Under the pieces are notes generated by a model, which saw only the letters and a list, made by a program, of their open reading frames with translations, made no database searches and was not told the DNA's origin. The position numbers and the translations under genes were made by a program. A DNA stretch of 50,422 nt from a candidate division WWE3 bacterium (GTDB taxonomy: Bacteria; Patescibacteriota; WWE3; UBA101185; UBA10185), in assembly GCA_012798315.1 (NCBI GenBank), contig JAAZNL010000012.1, positions 1 through 50,422 of the forward strand, given 5' to 3'. This document shows positions 8,096 through 15,600 of this stretch, piece by piece (the first letter of the stretch is position 1; each line of letters opens with the position of its first letter).

Positions 8096-9250
8096 ATGCA
8101 GGGCTTAAAAAACATTTTACAGACTATTCTTACTTTGGCAATAATACTAGGTATTACCACAACCTTATACCTTTACACTTCCGGATACAGACTAAAGAAA
8201 GACGATCTTAATAATATAGATTTATCACAAACCGGAATGATAAGCACGAAATCGCTTCCCGAAAGCGCAAGTGTCTATTTAGACGGAAAGTTGATGACAG
8301 CCACAAACGACACTATTTCAGCAATAGAACCAGGGCCCCATTTGTTAAAGATAGTTAAAAAAGGCTTCGTCGAATGGCAAAAGGAAATCGAGATTTTTCC
8401 GGAATTAGTAACGGATATCACAGCAGTCCTGGTTTCCCAAAGTCCCCGTTTAGATCCTTTAACAAATACCGGAGCCCGAAAACCCAGTATTTCACCGTCT
8501 TTAGGTAAAATGGCATATTTTTCTACCGATAAGACGGACCCTGGCATTTGGGTAATTCCGCTGCGTGGAACTTTAAGTCTTTTTAAAGCGGCTCCGACTG
8601 TAGCTATAGAAGATACCCGTTTTACCAAATATTCCGACGGACAAAAAATCGAGTGGTCGCCCGATGAAAACAAACTTCTTGTGGAAGCCAAAAATAAGAT
8701 ATTTTATCTGATTGATTTAACCAAAAACACAGCGGAAACCACTGCATCGCCCGAACTCGTTAAAAAAGATTGGAATCTACAAATAATGGAAAAACGCCAG
8801 GAATTTGTAGATAAACTGGATATACCTGCTGAAATAAAAAAGATTGCCCTCTCAGATGCGGCTAAATGGTCACCGGATGAGAAAAAGTTTCTGTTCACCA
8901 GCCAAACCGGACAGACTATAGATTACAAAGTTTATAATATGGAAGATCCTCTTCCGGTGGGAGAAAAGGTTGAAACCCTGGTATTTACAACTAATGTAAA
9001 GGACCCGCAACCTGCTATTACATGGTATTCCGACAGTTTTCATTTGATTCTGACCGAGGGTGACGTAGTGGGTGCGAAAAAAGGAAATATTAGTCTGATC
9101 AGAATAGACGGGACAAACAAAACCGAAATTTACAGCAACACTTTGATGGACAACGAAGTATACAGCTCACCAGATGGAGAAAAAGTTATAATATTAACCT
9201 CTTTTAAATCCGGGGAACAAACGGATTTGTACACGGTGAGTATCAGATAA
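8096..9250 (+). CDS. membrane-anchored PEGA-domain / beta-propeller protein
   Basis: 384 aa. One N-terminal membrane segment (about 7-28) is followed by a PEGA-like domain at about 45-112 (SLPESASVYLDGKL, then EPGPHLLKIVKKGF). A TolB/WD40-like propeller follows, with repeated strands such as RKPSISPSLGKMAYFS, IEWSPDENKLLVE, AAKWSPDEKKFLF, ITWYSDSFHLIL and YSSPDGEKVIIL. This architecture is typical of extracytoplasmic proteins that bind surface components; no enzymatic residues are seen. It is divergent from mreB and convergent with sortase 1, so a link to cell wall or surface assembly is likely but inferred. Confidence 0.82.
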   Translation: MQGLKNILQTILTLAIILGITTTLYLYTSGYRLKKDDLNNIDLSQTGMISTKSLPESASVYLDGKLMTATNDTISAIEPGPHLLKIVKKGFVEWQKEIEIFPELVTDITAVLVSQSPRLDPLTNTGARKPSISPSLGKMAYFSTDKTDPGIWVIPLRGTLSLFKAAPTVAIEDTRFTKYSDGQKIEWSPDENKLLVEAKNKIFYLIDLTKNTAETTASPELVKKDWNLQIMEKRQEFVDKLDIPAEIKKIALSDAAKWSPDEKKFLFTSQTGQTIDYKVYNMEDPLPVGEKVETLVFTTNVKDPQPAITWYSDSFHLILTEGDVVGAKKGNISLIRIDGTNKTEIYSNTLMDNEVYSSPDGEKVIILTSFKSGEQTDLYTVSIR

Positions 9251-9270
9251 CACTTCAACAATTTTGATAC

Positions 9271-9951
9271 TTATAGATCCTGAACATCTTTTAATTTTGC
9301 TGTTACTACTAACCTATTTAGAGTTGTGCCGGGAGGATCACAAGTCTGTAACGTTAAAACCGGCTCTATTACGGGACGTGTGATCGGATTTGTATTCCAC
9401 CCCTCATGCGTCTCAATATTAACTACATAATAGGTATAAAGTTTGTTTTTATATACTATGCGGATTGTATCGTTAAGTTCGATTTTTCTTAGCAAATTAA
9501 AGGTTGTAGCGTATTTACCTAATTCCCAAAAATTTAACGAGGCATGTGCGAATAGGTATGTATTTCCGGGGTCTTTAGAAGGCTTATCGGAATTTATAGC
9601 GTGCGCCACCCCTTGCTTTAACGCGTCAGTATAAGCTTCGTGGTTAGAGATTGACACATTAGGTACCACAGGGGCATTAACACCTATTTTTTCTATGATG
9701 ATACTAAACTCATTACTGGCGGGTGTTTCAATAATTGCACTACCCGAAAGAAATCTGGCAAAAACACTGTCTTTTACTCCTTTTTTTGAAGGTTCCCCTT
9801 TTCCAACGTCAACAATATAATCCTGATGTTTTTGTTGCTTTATAAAATACCATGCCTCGGAATACAAAAGCGGTCCGAACGAAAACACAAAAAGAGCCAG
9901 TCCAAGCACAACTAAAACCCATGGCAGATACTTAGATAAGACTTTTCTCAT
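9271..9951 (-). CDS. sortase (transpeptidase) 1
   Basis: 226 aa from the ATG at 9951 (MRKVLSKYLPWVLVVLGLAL). A longer frame opens at 9996 but adds 15 residues in front of the signal-anchor, and the -10 box falls inside that extension. The N-terminal membrane anchor is at about 9-30. Catalytic residues are visible as YLFAHAS (H136), LQTCDPPG (C204) and LNRLVV (R213). Sortases cleave an LPXTG-like motif and transfer the protein to wall or pilus acceptors outside the membrane. The class cannot be fixed by eye. A second sortase is at 30147. Predicted leaderless: TGG-TACTAT (9959-9964), 7 nt, ATG. Confidence 0.88.
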   Translation of the reverse strand: MRKVLSKYLPWVLVVLGLALFVFSFGPLLYSEAWYFIKQQKHQDYIVDVGKGEPSKKGVKDSVFARFLSGSAIIETPASNEFSIIIEKIGVNAPVVPNVSISNHEAYTDALKQGVAHAINSDKPSKDPGNTYLFAHASLNFWELGKYATTFNLLRKIELNDTIRIVYKNKLYTYYVVNIETHEGWNTNPITRPVIEPVLTLQTCDPPGTTLNRLVVTAKLKDVQDL

Positions 9952-9958
9952 ATCTACA

Positions 9959-9967
9959 ATAGTACCA
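9959..9967 (-). promoter_or_regulatory. extended -10 of sortase 1, predicted leaderless start
   Basis: Minus-strand TGG-TACTAT, hexamer 9959-9964, seven bases before ATG 9951. This supports the shorter start for sortase 1. Confidence 0.5.
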
Positions 9968-9997
9968 TTTAGAGTAGTGGTCTTTACATGCTGCATG

Positions 9998-10010
9998 TAT
10001 ACTAGTAAAT
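9998..10010 (+). promoter_or_regulatory. -10 box of thioredoxin gene, predicted leaderless start
   Basis: TATACT at 9998-10003 followed by seven bases and ATG 10011. There is no convincing -35. The divergent sortase promoter lies within 40 bp. Confidence 0.5.
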
Positions 10011-10283
10011 ATGAAAATATTAAAAATAGGTGCCGTATGGTGTTCAGGATGCTTGGTTATGCGCCCAAGATGGCAAAAAATTGAAAAGCAAATACCCGGC
10101 TTGGACACCGAATACTTTGAGTACGATGAAAGAAAAGATATAGCCGAAAAGTATAATATCGAGAATACGAAACTTCCTGTGTTTATTTTTATAGATAAAG
10201 AAGGCAAAGAATTAGAAAGAGTAACAGGGGAGGTAGCCGAAAAAACCCTAATTGATTTAATTAACAAATACAGGAATCTGTAA
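10011..10283 (+). CDS. small thioredoxin-like protein
   Basis: 90 aa. Thioredoxin fold with active site VWCSGC (C11, C14) and a cis-Pro region TKLPVFIFID. It has no signal peptide, so it is probably cytoplasmic. It is shorter than standard thioredoxin (~105 aa). It is directly upstream of the membrane glutaredoxin-CcdA fusion (gap 26 bp), which suggests it supplies electrons to that transporter for reduction of extracytoplasmic thiols. This is an inference from context and from the DsbD/CcdA paradigm. Confidence 0.85.
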   Translation: MKILKIGAVWCSGCLVMRPRWQKIEKQIPGLDTEYFEYDERKDIAEKYNIENTKLPVFIFIDKEGKELERVTGEVAEKTLIDLINKYRNL

Positions 10284-10309
10284 TATTTCAGTTGAATTCG
10301 GGTAAATAT

Positions 10310-11530
10310 ATGAAAAATCTTGTGAAATTTATTTTTATTAGCATACTGTTTTTAACTGTGCTTACAAGTACAAACAGCTTTTCCTACGCCCAAGAAACAA
10401 ATGACCTAAATATTCACCTATTCCATTCCACTACATGTCCGCACTGCAAAGCTGAACGTAAATTTTTAGGAAAACTATTACAGAACTATCCCAACGTAAA
10501 ATTGCATGAATATGATGTGGATAACAAATCCAACGTTAAAATACTTATAGCTACAGCCAAAAGGTTAAACACAAGTATTAGTGCAGTCCCCTTTTTGGTA
10601 ATAGGTGAAGATTACATTGTGGGTTATCAAAGTGATGACACCACGGGTGTTGAGATAGAGACAAAAATCAAAGAGGCTCTAATCACTCATCCCGTGGATA
10701 TTGTAGGAGAAATTGCGGCTGAAGCTGCAAAAGATAAAAAACCAACACAAACTACTGAGTCAAACAACAGGCCGGTAGTGGGGTCAATAAAAGTACCCTT
10801 TATTGGTAATGTTGAGATATCAAAGCTCTCACTCCCCACACTCACCGTATTAATCGGGTTGTTAGATGGATTTAATCCGTGCGCCATGTGGGTATTGTTG
10901 TTCCTTATTAGTCTGCTTATCGGCATGCAGGACAGAAAAAGAATGTGGATTTTGGGCGGCACGTTTATTGGGGTATCTGGATTGATTTATTACATGTTTA
11001 TGGCCGCCTGGCTAAACGTTTTTTTGATAATTGGGTATGCAGCAATAGTCAGATATGTGATTGCCGTGTCTGCGGTGGCTATCGGAGTTTACTATTTACG
11101 AAGATACATGAAGAATAAAGACGGTGGATGTGAAACCGCCGATTACTCTAAAAAACAACAAATATTCGATAAAGCAAAGAAAGTGGTATCTCAAAACAAC
11201 TTAGCAGTCGCCATAGTCGGAATAGCAAGTCTGGCCATTGCGGTTAATGTACTCGAGTTACTATGCTCTGCAGGTTTACCTGCTGTATATACAAAAGTAC
11301 TTTCTATGACACAAATGCCTAAAATCGGATATTATCTGTATTTGTTGGGATACGTGCTCTTTTTTATGGCTGACGATTTAATCGTATTCTTTGTAGCTAT
11401 GTTTACATTTAAAGCTATAGGAATTGAAAGCAAATATTCAAGGTATTCACAACTTGTGGGCGGATTAGTTATGCTGGCACTCGGAATTGTAATGCTTGTT
11501 AACCCCGCACTTTTAACTTTTGGGCAATAA
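10310..11530 (+). CDS. glutaredoxin-like domain fused to CcdA/DsbD-like membrane protein
   Basis: 406 aa from ATG 10310; an upstream TTG at 10292 is possible but would sit before the signal peptide (MKNLVKFIFISILFLTVLTS...SYAQ). The first domain, about 25-125, has CPHC as redox centre in an HLFHSTTCPHCKAE block and a cis-Pro VPFLVIG loop. A linker follows, then a six- to seven-helix membrane domain with the CcdA/DsbD-type cysteines in GFNPCAMW and ELLCSAGLP. The protein should carry reducing equivalents across the membrane to its own outside-facing glutaredoxin domain. It is co-directional with the thioredoxin gene, and its end is only 4 bp from the 3' end of convergent tRNA-Pro. Confidence 0.85.
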   Translation: MKNLVKFIFISILFLTVLTSTNSFSYAQETNDLNIHLFHSTTCPHCKAERKFLGKLLQNYPNVKLHEYDVDNKSNVKILIATAKRLNTSISAVPFLVIGEDYIVGYQSDDTTGVEIETKIKEALITHPVDIVGEIAAEAAKDKKPTQTTESNNRPVVGSIKVPFIGNVEISKLSLPTLTVLIGLLDGFNPCAMWVLLFLISLLIGMQDRKRMWILGGTFIGVSGLIYYMFMAAWLNVFLIIGYAAIVRYVIAVSAVAIGVYYLRRYMKNKDGGCETADYSKKQQIFDKAKKVVSQNNLAVAIVGIASLAIAVNVLELLCSAGLPAVYTKVLSMTQMPKIGYYLYLLGYVLFFMADDLIVFFVAMFTFKAIGIESKYSRYSQLVGGLVMLALGIVMLVNPALLTFGQ

Positions 11531-11534
11531 TCTT

Positions 11535-11610
11535 TGGTCGGGGTGGGCGGACTCGAACCGCCGACCTCACGGTCCCGAACCGTGCACTCTACCAACTGAG
11601 CCACACCCCG
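11535..11610 (-). tRNA. tRNA-Pro (anticodon CGG)
   Basis: 76 nt. The acceptor stem CGGGGTG pairs with CACCCCG and the 3' CCA is encoded (ACCA at 11538-11535). The anticodon stem CACGG/CCGTG encloses TTCGGGA, giving CGG. The T-arm contains GGTTCGAGTCC. It is 14 bp after tRNA-Arg on the same strand. Confidence 0.96.
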
Positions 11611-11624
11611 TTTTTTATTGTTTT

Positions 11625-11699
11625 TGGTGCCCCCAGCGGGAATTGAACCTGCATTTCACACTTAGGAGGCGCGCGTTCTATCCGTTGAACTATGAGGGC
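11625..11699 (-). tRNA. tRNA-Arg (anticodon CCT)
   Basis: 75 nt. The acceptor GCCCTCA pairs with TGGGGGC and CCA is encoded. The anticodon stem CGCGC/GTGTG (two G-U pairs) encloses CTCCTAA, giving CCT for AGG codons. The T-stem has one A-C mismatch. A TGT-TAAAAT extended -10 at 11712-11717 lies just upstream and probably drives both tRNAs. Confidence 0.94.
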
Positions 11700-11711
11700 T
11701 GAAACTAGCCT

Positions 11712-11720
11712 ATTTTAACA
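11712..11720 (-). promoter_or_regulatory. promoter (extended -10) for tRNA-Arg/tRNA-Pro
   Basis: Minus-strand TGT-TAAAAT, hexamer 11712-11717, 12 bases before the first tRNA base. Confidence 0.5.
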
Positions 11721-11763
11721 GTTTAATAAGTATTTAAACAGACGCTGATTTGATACGTATTTG

Positions 11764-11812
11764 AAAAAAAGTGCCCCCTTTTGGTTAATTGGTTAATCAA
11801 CCATTAGGGGGC
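11764..11812 (-). terminator. intrinsic terminator of the 129-aa membrane-protein cassette
   Basis: On the minus strand GCCCCCT ... AGGGGGC (11806-11812 with 11773-11779), with an inner TGGTT/AACCA helix, followed by ACTTTTTTTC. It lies about 20 bp past the stop of the 11831 gene. Confidence 0.85.
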
Positions 11813-11830
11813 GAAGGTCTCCTTACCGGG

Positions 11831-12220
11831 TCAAGAAGCATCTTGGGTTTCCCAATCAGGGATGAAGATCATCAACAAACCGAAGAATCCCGGTACTATC
11901 AATCCAACCAAATCCTGCGTAACTCCGGGGAACAACGTCTCATACATCAACCACGGTGTGCTTTGTAGCATCACACCAAAAACTAATGTGAAAATGCCCA
12001 GGGACATCAAGGCAGCCCACATTATCGCTACTAACGTACGGGTCGTGTCCGATAACAAAATAGCGCCAACGGTGCTAAAACACAGCAACATAAATCCCCA
12101 CTCTTTGGCGCTTGGCATGCCCCCGTTCTTGATTTCGGCCACAACAGGCAAAAATCCGGCGATGAACCAAGAAATCACCGCGCAAAAAACCAAGATAAAA
12201 CGTACTTTCTTTGTGCTCAT
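11831..12220 (-). CDS. small four-helix membrane protein, unknown function (GC-rich cassette 1)
   Basis: 129 aa, about four hydrophobic segments: VRFILVFCAVISWFIAGFLP, EWGFMLLCFSTVGAILL, a central helix LVAIMWAALMSLGIFTLVFG and a last one VGLIVPGFFGLLMIFIP. No family is recognised. Unlike the neighbouring genes it has a strong Shine-Dalgarno site (AAGGAAGGGAGAA before ATG), a separate promoter with TTGACG/TATAAT, and its own terminator. One 60-base line inside it (12001-12060) is 31/60 G+C, against roughly 38% in typical neighbours. It lies between tRNA-Arg and tRNA-Ser with a second small cassette. Acquisition by transfer, or membership of a special expression class, are both possible. Confidence 0.75.
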   Translation of the reverse strand: MSTKKVRFILVFCAVISWFIAGFLPVVAEIKNGGMPSAKEWGFMLLCFSTVGAILLSDTTRTLVAIMWAALMSLGIFTLVFGVMLQSTPWLMYETLFPGVTQDLVGLIVPGFFGLLMIFIPDWETQDAS

Positions 12221-12275
12221 TTCTCCCTTCCTTGTGAGATTTCTTATTTTTTTTTATTTGATTAAGTGTAAACGC

Positions 12276-12303
12276 ATTATACTATAGGATTCTGAAGCGT
12301 CAA
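12276..12303 (-). promoter_or_regulatory. promoter of GC-rich cassette 1 with CTATAG box
   Basis: On the minus strand TTGACG (12298-12303), 16-bp spacer, TATAAT (12276-12281). CCTATAG directly abuts the -10 (CTATAG at 12282-12287). The leader to ATG 12220 is about 50 nt. Confidence 0.75.
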
Positions 12304-12343
12304 ACAGGTAGCTTAGGGCACGCAAGATATTACAAAAAGAAAA

Positions 12344-12395
12344 AACGTCTTGGGATTGTGTTAGTTTGAAGCTAATTACACAACCTTACGACGTT
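12344..12395. terminator. bidirectional-looking terminator between the two small cassettes
   Basis: AACGTC (12344-12349) pairs with GACGTT (12390-12395). Inner TTGTG/CACAA and TTAG/CTAA pairs are also present. The hairpin is flanked by an A-run on the left and seven T on the right. It ends the minus transcript of 12403-12576 and sits 8 bp from its stop. Confidence 0.75.
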
Positions 12396-12402
12396 TTTTT
12401 GC

Positions 12403-12576
12403 TCACATCAAAAGATCAATGAGAGCATCGGTGATCAGGAGCATGATGCGCGCAACAACAATAGCTACTATAAGAGCGGCATTTTGGTGACCTTTCTTTT
12501 GTAGCCACTTTCCGATGAGGTATGAAACCCCTATTCCGATTACCGCCGAGACTAGTTTCGCCACAAACATGTACAT
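12403..12576 (-). CDS. 57-aa two-helix membrane protein, unknown function (GC-rich cassette 2)
   Basis: 57 aa, begins MYMFVAKLVSAVIGIGVSYL and ends ITDALIDLLM with a TGA stop. Two hydrophobic helices flank a basic, Gln/Lys-rich turn (GKWLQKKGHQN). A Shine-Dalgarno site AGAGGAGAT precedes ATG by six bases. A TTGACA-17-TACTAT promoter lies upstream and a hairpin terminator downstream, so it is a complete single-gene unit. The 60-base line 12421-12480 is 31/60 G+C. No family recognised. It could be a small membrane regulator, a holin-like or toxin-like peptide, or a structural peptide. The promoter, ribosome site and terminator argue that it is a real gene despite its size. Confidence 0.72.
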   Translation of the reverse strand: MYMFVAKLVSAVIGIGVSYLIGKWLQKKGHQNAALIVAIVVARIMLLITDALIDLLM

Positions 12577-12635
12577 ATTATCTCCTCTTATCTACTTATT
12601 TGGGAAGTTATTATTCTAAGTGGCGCTATTGCCCT

Positions 12636-12664
12636 ATAGTACACAGGCTTCGAGGATGTGTCAA
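12636..12664 (-). promoter_or_regulatory. promoter of GC-rich cassette 2, abutting tRNA-Ser
   Basis: On the minus strand TTGACA (12659-12664), 17-bp spacer, TACTAT (12636-12641). A CTATAG word (12634-12639) overlaps the -10. The -35 is one base from the CCA end of tRNA-Ser. Confidence 0.78.
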
Positions 12665-12665
12665 C

Positions 12666-12755
12666 TGGCGGAGGGGAAGAGATTCGAACTCTTGAGACCC
12701 TTGCGGGCCTAGTGGTTTTCAAGACCACCGCACTCGACCACTATGCGACCCCTCC
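12666..12755 (-). tRNA. tRNA-Ser (anticodon TGA)
   Basis: 90 nt with a long variable arm (GGCCCGCAAGGGTC). The acceptor GGAGGGG pairs with CCCCTCC, discriminator G, encoded CCA. The anticodon stem GTGGT/ACCAC encloses CTTGAAA, giving TGA. Confidence 0.96.
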
Positions 12756-12771
12756 ATACCGTAAGCTACTC

Positions 12772-12801
12772 ATTATAAGACTTTAAAGCCGGTTTTATCA
12801 A
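12772..12801 (-). promoter_or_regulatory. promoter of tRNA-Ser
   Basis: On the minus strand TTGATA (12796-12801), 18-bp spacer, TATAAT (12772-12777), 16 bases before the tRNA. Confidence 0.65.
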
Positions 12802-12849
12802 CGTTACATCCCAGATAATTACTTCGGCGGGTAAGTTGTTTTTCATAGA

Positions 12850-13920
12850 TTAGCCAAACAAAATTTTATGAAGAGATGTAACCATGTTTACAACGTAGGT
12901 AGCGGCATATATTGTATAACACTCCTGACCTGAATCATCCTTAAAAACCCAGTTTTCTTTGGTCATCGTTACTTTGTCGCCATCCGCATTGTATACAAGT
13001 TTTGGTTGTATTTCATAATCTTCCAGATAGTCTTCCGCAATTTTAACCGGATACGCGCTTCGTAGTAAAATTTTTGGAACTCCCTGAAGTGTGCTGGCAA
13101 CAGACATAAGTTCGGCGTCAGCATTTAAGCGTTCTTCAATAGAATGTATTCCCTCCCTATCGCCTTCTTTGGATACGTATTTGGCCACACCATAACCGGA
13201 ACAAAGTGTGTTGTCACAAACAAAGTATATTTCGTCAGATAATTTGTCATATTTAATGAACTGGCTCGGGTTAAAAAGCAAATTTTTGGATGTCTGGCAA
13301 TATGGGCATACTCGGCGATTTGTCATTCGGGCATTTAATATTTCATTTGGAGTATCAATTAGTATAAAAAAGTCAGGATCGTCCCGGTAATTTATTAAAT
13401 CTCTAAAATACAAAGAGGCGGAAATTTGATCCATGTTTCGCGGTAAACCGTCTATGAAAAGCGCTTTCTTGCCCATCATCGAAATCTCACGTTTTAACAA
13501 ACATAATAAAAACTCAGTTGGTATAGATATTTTGTCTTGCGTACGATTTTTTAAGGCGTCTAAAGACTCATCAATAGACAAAAATCCCCGGTAATTCTTT
13601 TCCAGATACGACCTGAGTTCCGCCGCTGCGGTGGGGTCTTCTATCAGCATATGAACTCGCCTAATTACATCACCCACAGAGATGTGAGCCATCCGGTTAG
13701 CACCAAAAATATCCTCAGTCATTTTGGCGTATGTGCCTTTTCCGGCAAGTTTTTTAGCCATCATATAAGCGATAAAACTGTTGGTATCCAGATAAGTCTT
13801 AATCTGCTCTATTTTGTTACCTAATTTTGCGTGAAAATACTTTAAGCGGTCAACAGGGTCCGTTAAATCGTACACATTGCCATCCGACAATGCTTTAGAG
13901 TTGAAAAACGGATAATCCAT
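12850..13920 (-). CDS. divergent adenylate kinase-like nucleotide kinase
   Basis: 356 aa versus about 215 for Adk. The Adk pattern is visible: AKKLAGKGTYAK (55-66) at the P-loop position, HISVGDVIRRV for the NMP-binding helix, LFIDGLPRN (154-162), TPNEILNARMTNRR, and a four-Cys LID (C205, C208, C235, C240) as in zinc-binding Adks. The P-loop has lost the first and fourth glycines of GxPGxGKGT but keeps GKGT. There is an extra N-terminal ~50 aa and a C-terminal ~90 aa of unknown function. It might be an active kinase with other specificity or a regulatory homolog. It is paired with ndk (9-bp gap), which fits nucleotide phosphate balance. Predicted leaderless: TAGAAT, six bases, ATG. Confidence 0.72.
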   Translation of the reverse strand: MDYPFFNSKALSDGNVYDLTDPVDRLKYFHAKLGNKIEQIKTYLDTNSFIAYMMAKKLAGKGTYAKMTEDIFGANRMAHISVGDVIRRVHMLIEDPTAAAELRSYLEKNYRGFLSIDESLDALKNRTQDKISIPTEFLLCLLKREISMMGKKALFIDGLPRNMDQISASLYFRDLINYRDDPDFFILIDTPNEILNARMTNRRVCPYCQTSKNLLFNPSQFIKYDKLSDEIYFVCDNTLCSGYGVAKYVSKEGDREGIHSIEERLNADAELMSVASTLQGVPKILLRSAYPVKIAEDYLEDYEIQPKLVYNADGDKVTMTKENWVFKDDSGQECYTIYAATYVVNMVTSLHKILFG

Positions 13921-13929
13921 AGGAATATT

Positions 13930-14511
13930 CTAGTACAGATAGAGATCTTCGTGAACCCTTCGATAAGAGACGATATCTTCTTCTTTGAACCAAAGTTTAA
14001 TTTCCTGCTCCGCTTCTTCTGGAGAACCTGATGCATGAATTAAATTGTAAATGGTTCGTTTTCGTCTGTTTGCGGCAATTGCGGAATCTAAAGAAAAATC
14101 TCCTCTAATTGTGCCTGGTTCCGCTTTGGCAGGAACTGTATGCCCCACCAAGGATCTTATTCTTTCTATAGCGTTCACGCCTTCAAAAACAATAGCCAAA
14201 ACCGGTCCGGAGATTAAAAAATCCACATTCCATTGTTTTACCATTTCTCCTACTTTCAAAGGATCTGTTGTCCCCATGTTTGACATTAAATCTATGCCGT
14301 ATTTCTCGCAATCATCAATGGTACGTTGACCTACAATTAACTTCCATTCATCGGTGTCGGGATAATGTTTTTTCGCCAAAGCCTCATCGGCATGAATCAT
14401 ACGGACAGCAACCATTTTTAGGCCAGCCCGTTCAAAACGGTGAAGAACTTCACCAACTATTCCGCGTTTAACCGCGTCAGGTTTTAATAATACTAAGGAT
14501 CGTTGAATCAT
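13930..14511 (-). CDS. ndk: nucleoside diphosphate kinase with an insertion
   Basis: 193 aa versus about 140-150 usual. It starts SLVLLKPDAVKRGIVGEVL; the phosphorylated histidine is H159 in NLIHASGSPEEAEQEI, and VFEGVNAIERIRSLVGHT and PGTIRGDFS are typical. The extra ~45 residues are mainly at 42-80 (HYPDTDEWKLIVGQRT and on), before the MVKQWN block. It transfers the gamma phosphate between NTPs and NDPs in the cytoplasm. It is followed by the Adk-like gene. Predicted leaderless: extended -10 TGC-TAGAAT at 14519-14524, seven bases, ATG. Confidence 0.93.
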   Translation of the reverse strand: MIQRSLVLLKPDAVKRGIVGEVLHRFERAGLKMVAVRMIHADEALAKKHYPDTDEWKLIVGQRTIDDCEKYGIDLMSNMGTTDPLKVGEMVKQWNVDFLISGPVLAIVFEGVNAIERIRSLVGHTVPAKAEPGTIRGDFSLDSAIAANRRKRTIYNLIHASGSPEEAEQEIKLWFKEEDIVSYRRVHEDLYLY

Positions 14512-14516
14512 AGTAG

Positions 14517-15572
14517 CTATTCTAGCACAACATCTTCCAACTCGTAACTGGAGTCATCGAAATATTTAAAAACTGAAAATCTGGGCGATTGCAGATTACG
14601 CTCACCCGTCAGGGCACCAACCAAAACATGGTTTAATTTAGGTTTAACTGGATCGGAAACGGAATCGGATATGTGCAAGTCCGCTGCAATAACGGCTTTA
14701 ACATCGGTACCTCGGATAATGTCTAAAAGCATGTTTCGCTGTGTCATTAGCTCTGTTACATCCTCTCCGTTAACCTTACCCATATATTTGTTGAGTTTTG
14801 GATAATACAAGGGCTGAGACAAAACAACAAAATCAGCGTCCGTTACTTCCTTTTTAAACCATTCAATGTTTTCTGAATCTACTACTGTATAATTAGCGCC
14901 ATTATCAAGAAAAACAAACTTTACACCTTCAATCGTCACAGTTTGTTTTTTGGCGCCAAAAACCTCAAAAAAGTTTTCGTAACCTACCGACTTCCATAGG
15001 TCATGATCTCCTGCAAGCGAATAGTAATCAATATCGTAACTATCCATGATTTTCTTTGCCGCTGTTAAATCTTCAATTAATCCTAGCTTGGTATAATCAC
15101 CCAAAAAAAATATCTTGCTTATTCCCATCGCTTTAGTTTTATCTAAAGCTTTTTTCAGATTTGTATAGTCACTATGCACATCTGCCAGAATAGCCAATTT
15201 GATCCGAGTATTTTTGTTGGTAGTAGCCGCGCCGGCTACCTGAGGCTGTTCATTTTTGTCTACTTCTACTGTAGGTTGTGAGGCTAAAGTTTCTTCTGAG
15301 TTCTTATCGGTATCATTCCCTGTTAAATTTTTGTCCGATAAACGTGTCGCGAATTTTTCTACAACTTGAACTACCTTATTATTTTCGAGATCAATGTTTA
15401 ATTTCGCCAATAAAGGCTTTGTTCTAATCAAAACGGTCTCAGTACTCAACTGGCTTAAACCTCTGACAGCGAATGTAATTACTAAAATAAAAGCTGTTAA
15501 AACCACAACCGCCGCAAAGGGGCGCAGAAAACCCATGCCAAAACCTGAATAGGATTTTTTTCTCGCGGACAT
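14517..15572 (-). CDS. membrane-anchored calcineurin-like metallophosphoesterase
   Basis: 351 aa. One N-terminal membrane helix (about 17-37) precedes a Ser/Thr/Asp-rich linker to ~120. A metallophosphoesterase domain then carries ADVHSD (D131, H133), LGDYTK (D159) and AGDHDLW (D189, H190). A later His (ADLHISD) completes the usual metal set. The domain is probably outside the membrane. The substrate is unknown. It lies between argS and ndk. Predicted leaderless: TAAAAT then six bases to ATG, only 28 bp after the argS stop. Confidence 0.82.
   Translation of the reverse strand: MSARKKSYSGFGMGFLRPFAAVVVLTAFILVITFAVRGLSQLSTETVLIRTKPLLAKLNIDLENNKVVQVVEKFATRLSDKNLTGNDTDKNSEETLASQPTVEVDKNEQPQVAGAATTNKNTRIKLAILADVHSDYTNLKKALDKTKAMGISKIFFLGDYTKLGLIEDLTAAKKIMDSYDIDYYSLAGDHDLWKSVGYENFFEVFGAKKQTVTIEGVKFVFLDNGANYTVVDSENIEWFKKEVTDADFVVLSQPLYYPKLNKYMGKVNGEDVTELMTQRNMLLDIIRGTDVKAVIAADLHISDSVSDPVKPKLNHVLVGALTGERNLQSPRFSVFKYFDDSSYELEDVVLE
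14519..14527 (-). promoter_or_regulatory. extended -10 of ndk, predicted leaderless start
   Basis: Minus-strand TGC-TAGAAT, hexamer 14519-14524, seven bases before ATG 14511. It lies in the 5-bp gap to, and the end of, the phosphoesterase gene, so ndk has its own start inside an apparent operon. Confidence 0.6.
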
Positions 15573-15600
15573 ACTATTATTTTACCTGAAATTTTCGGTT

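Noticed and set aside
11520-11702. 60-codon plus-strand frame beginning MGNNLWSGWADSNRRPHG
   Set aside because: It runs antisense across tRNA-Pro and tRNA-Arg, a well-known false ORF; both tRNAs fold perfectly.
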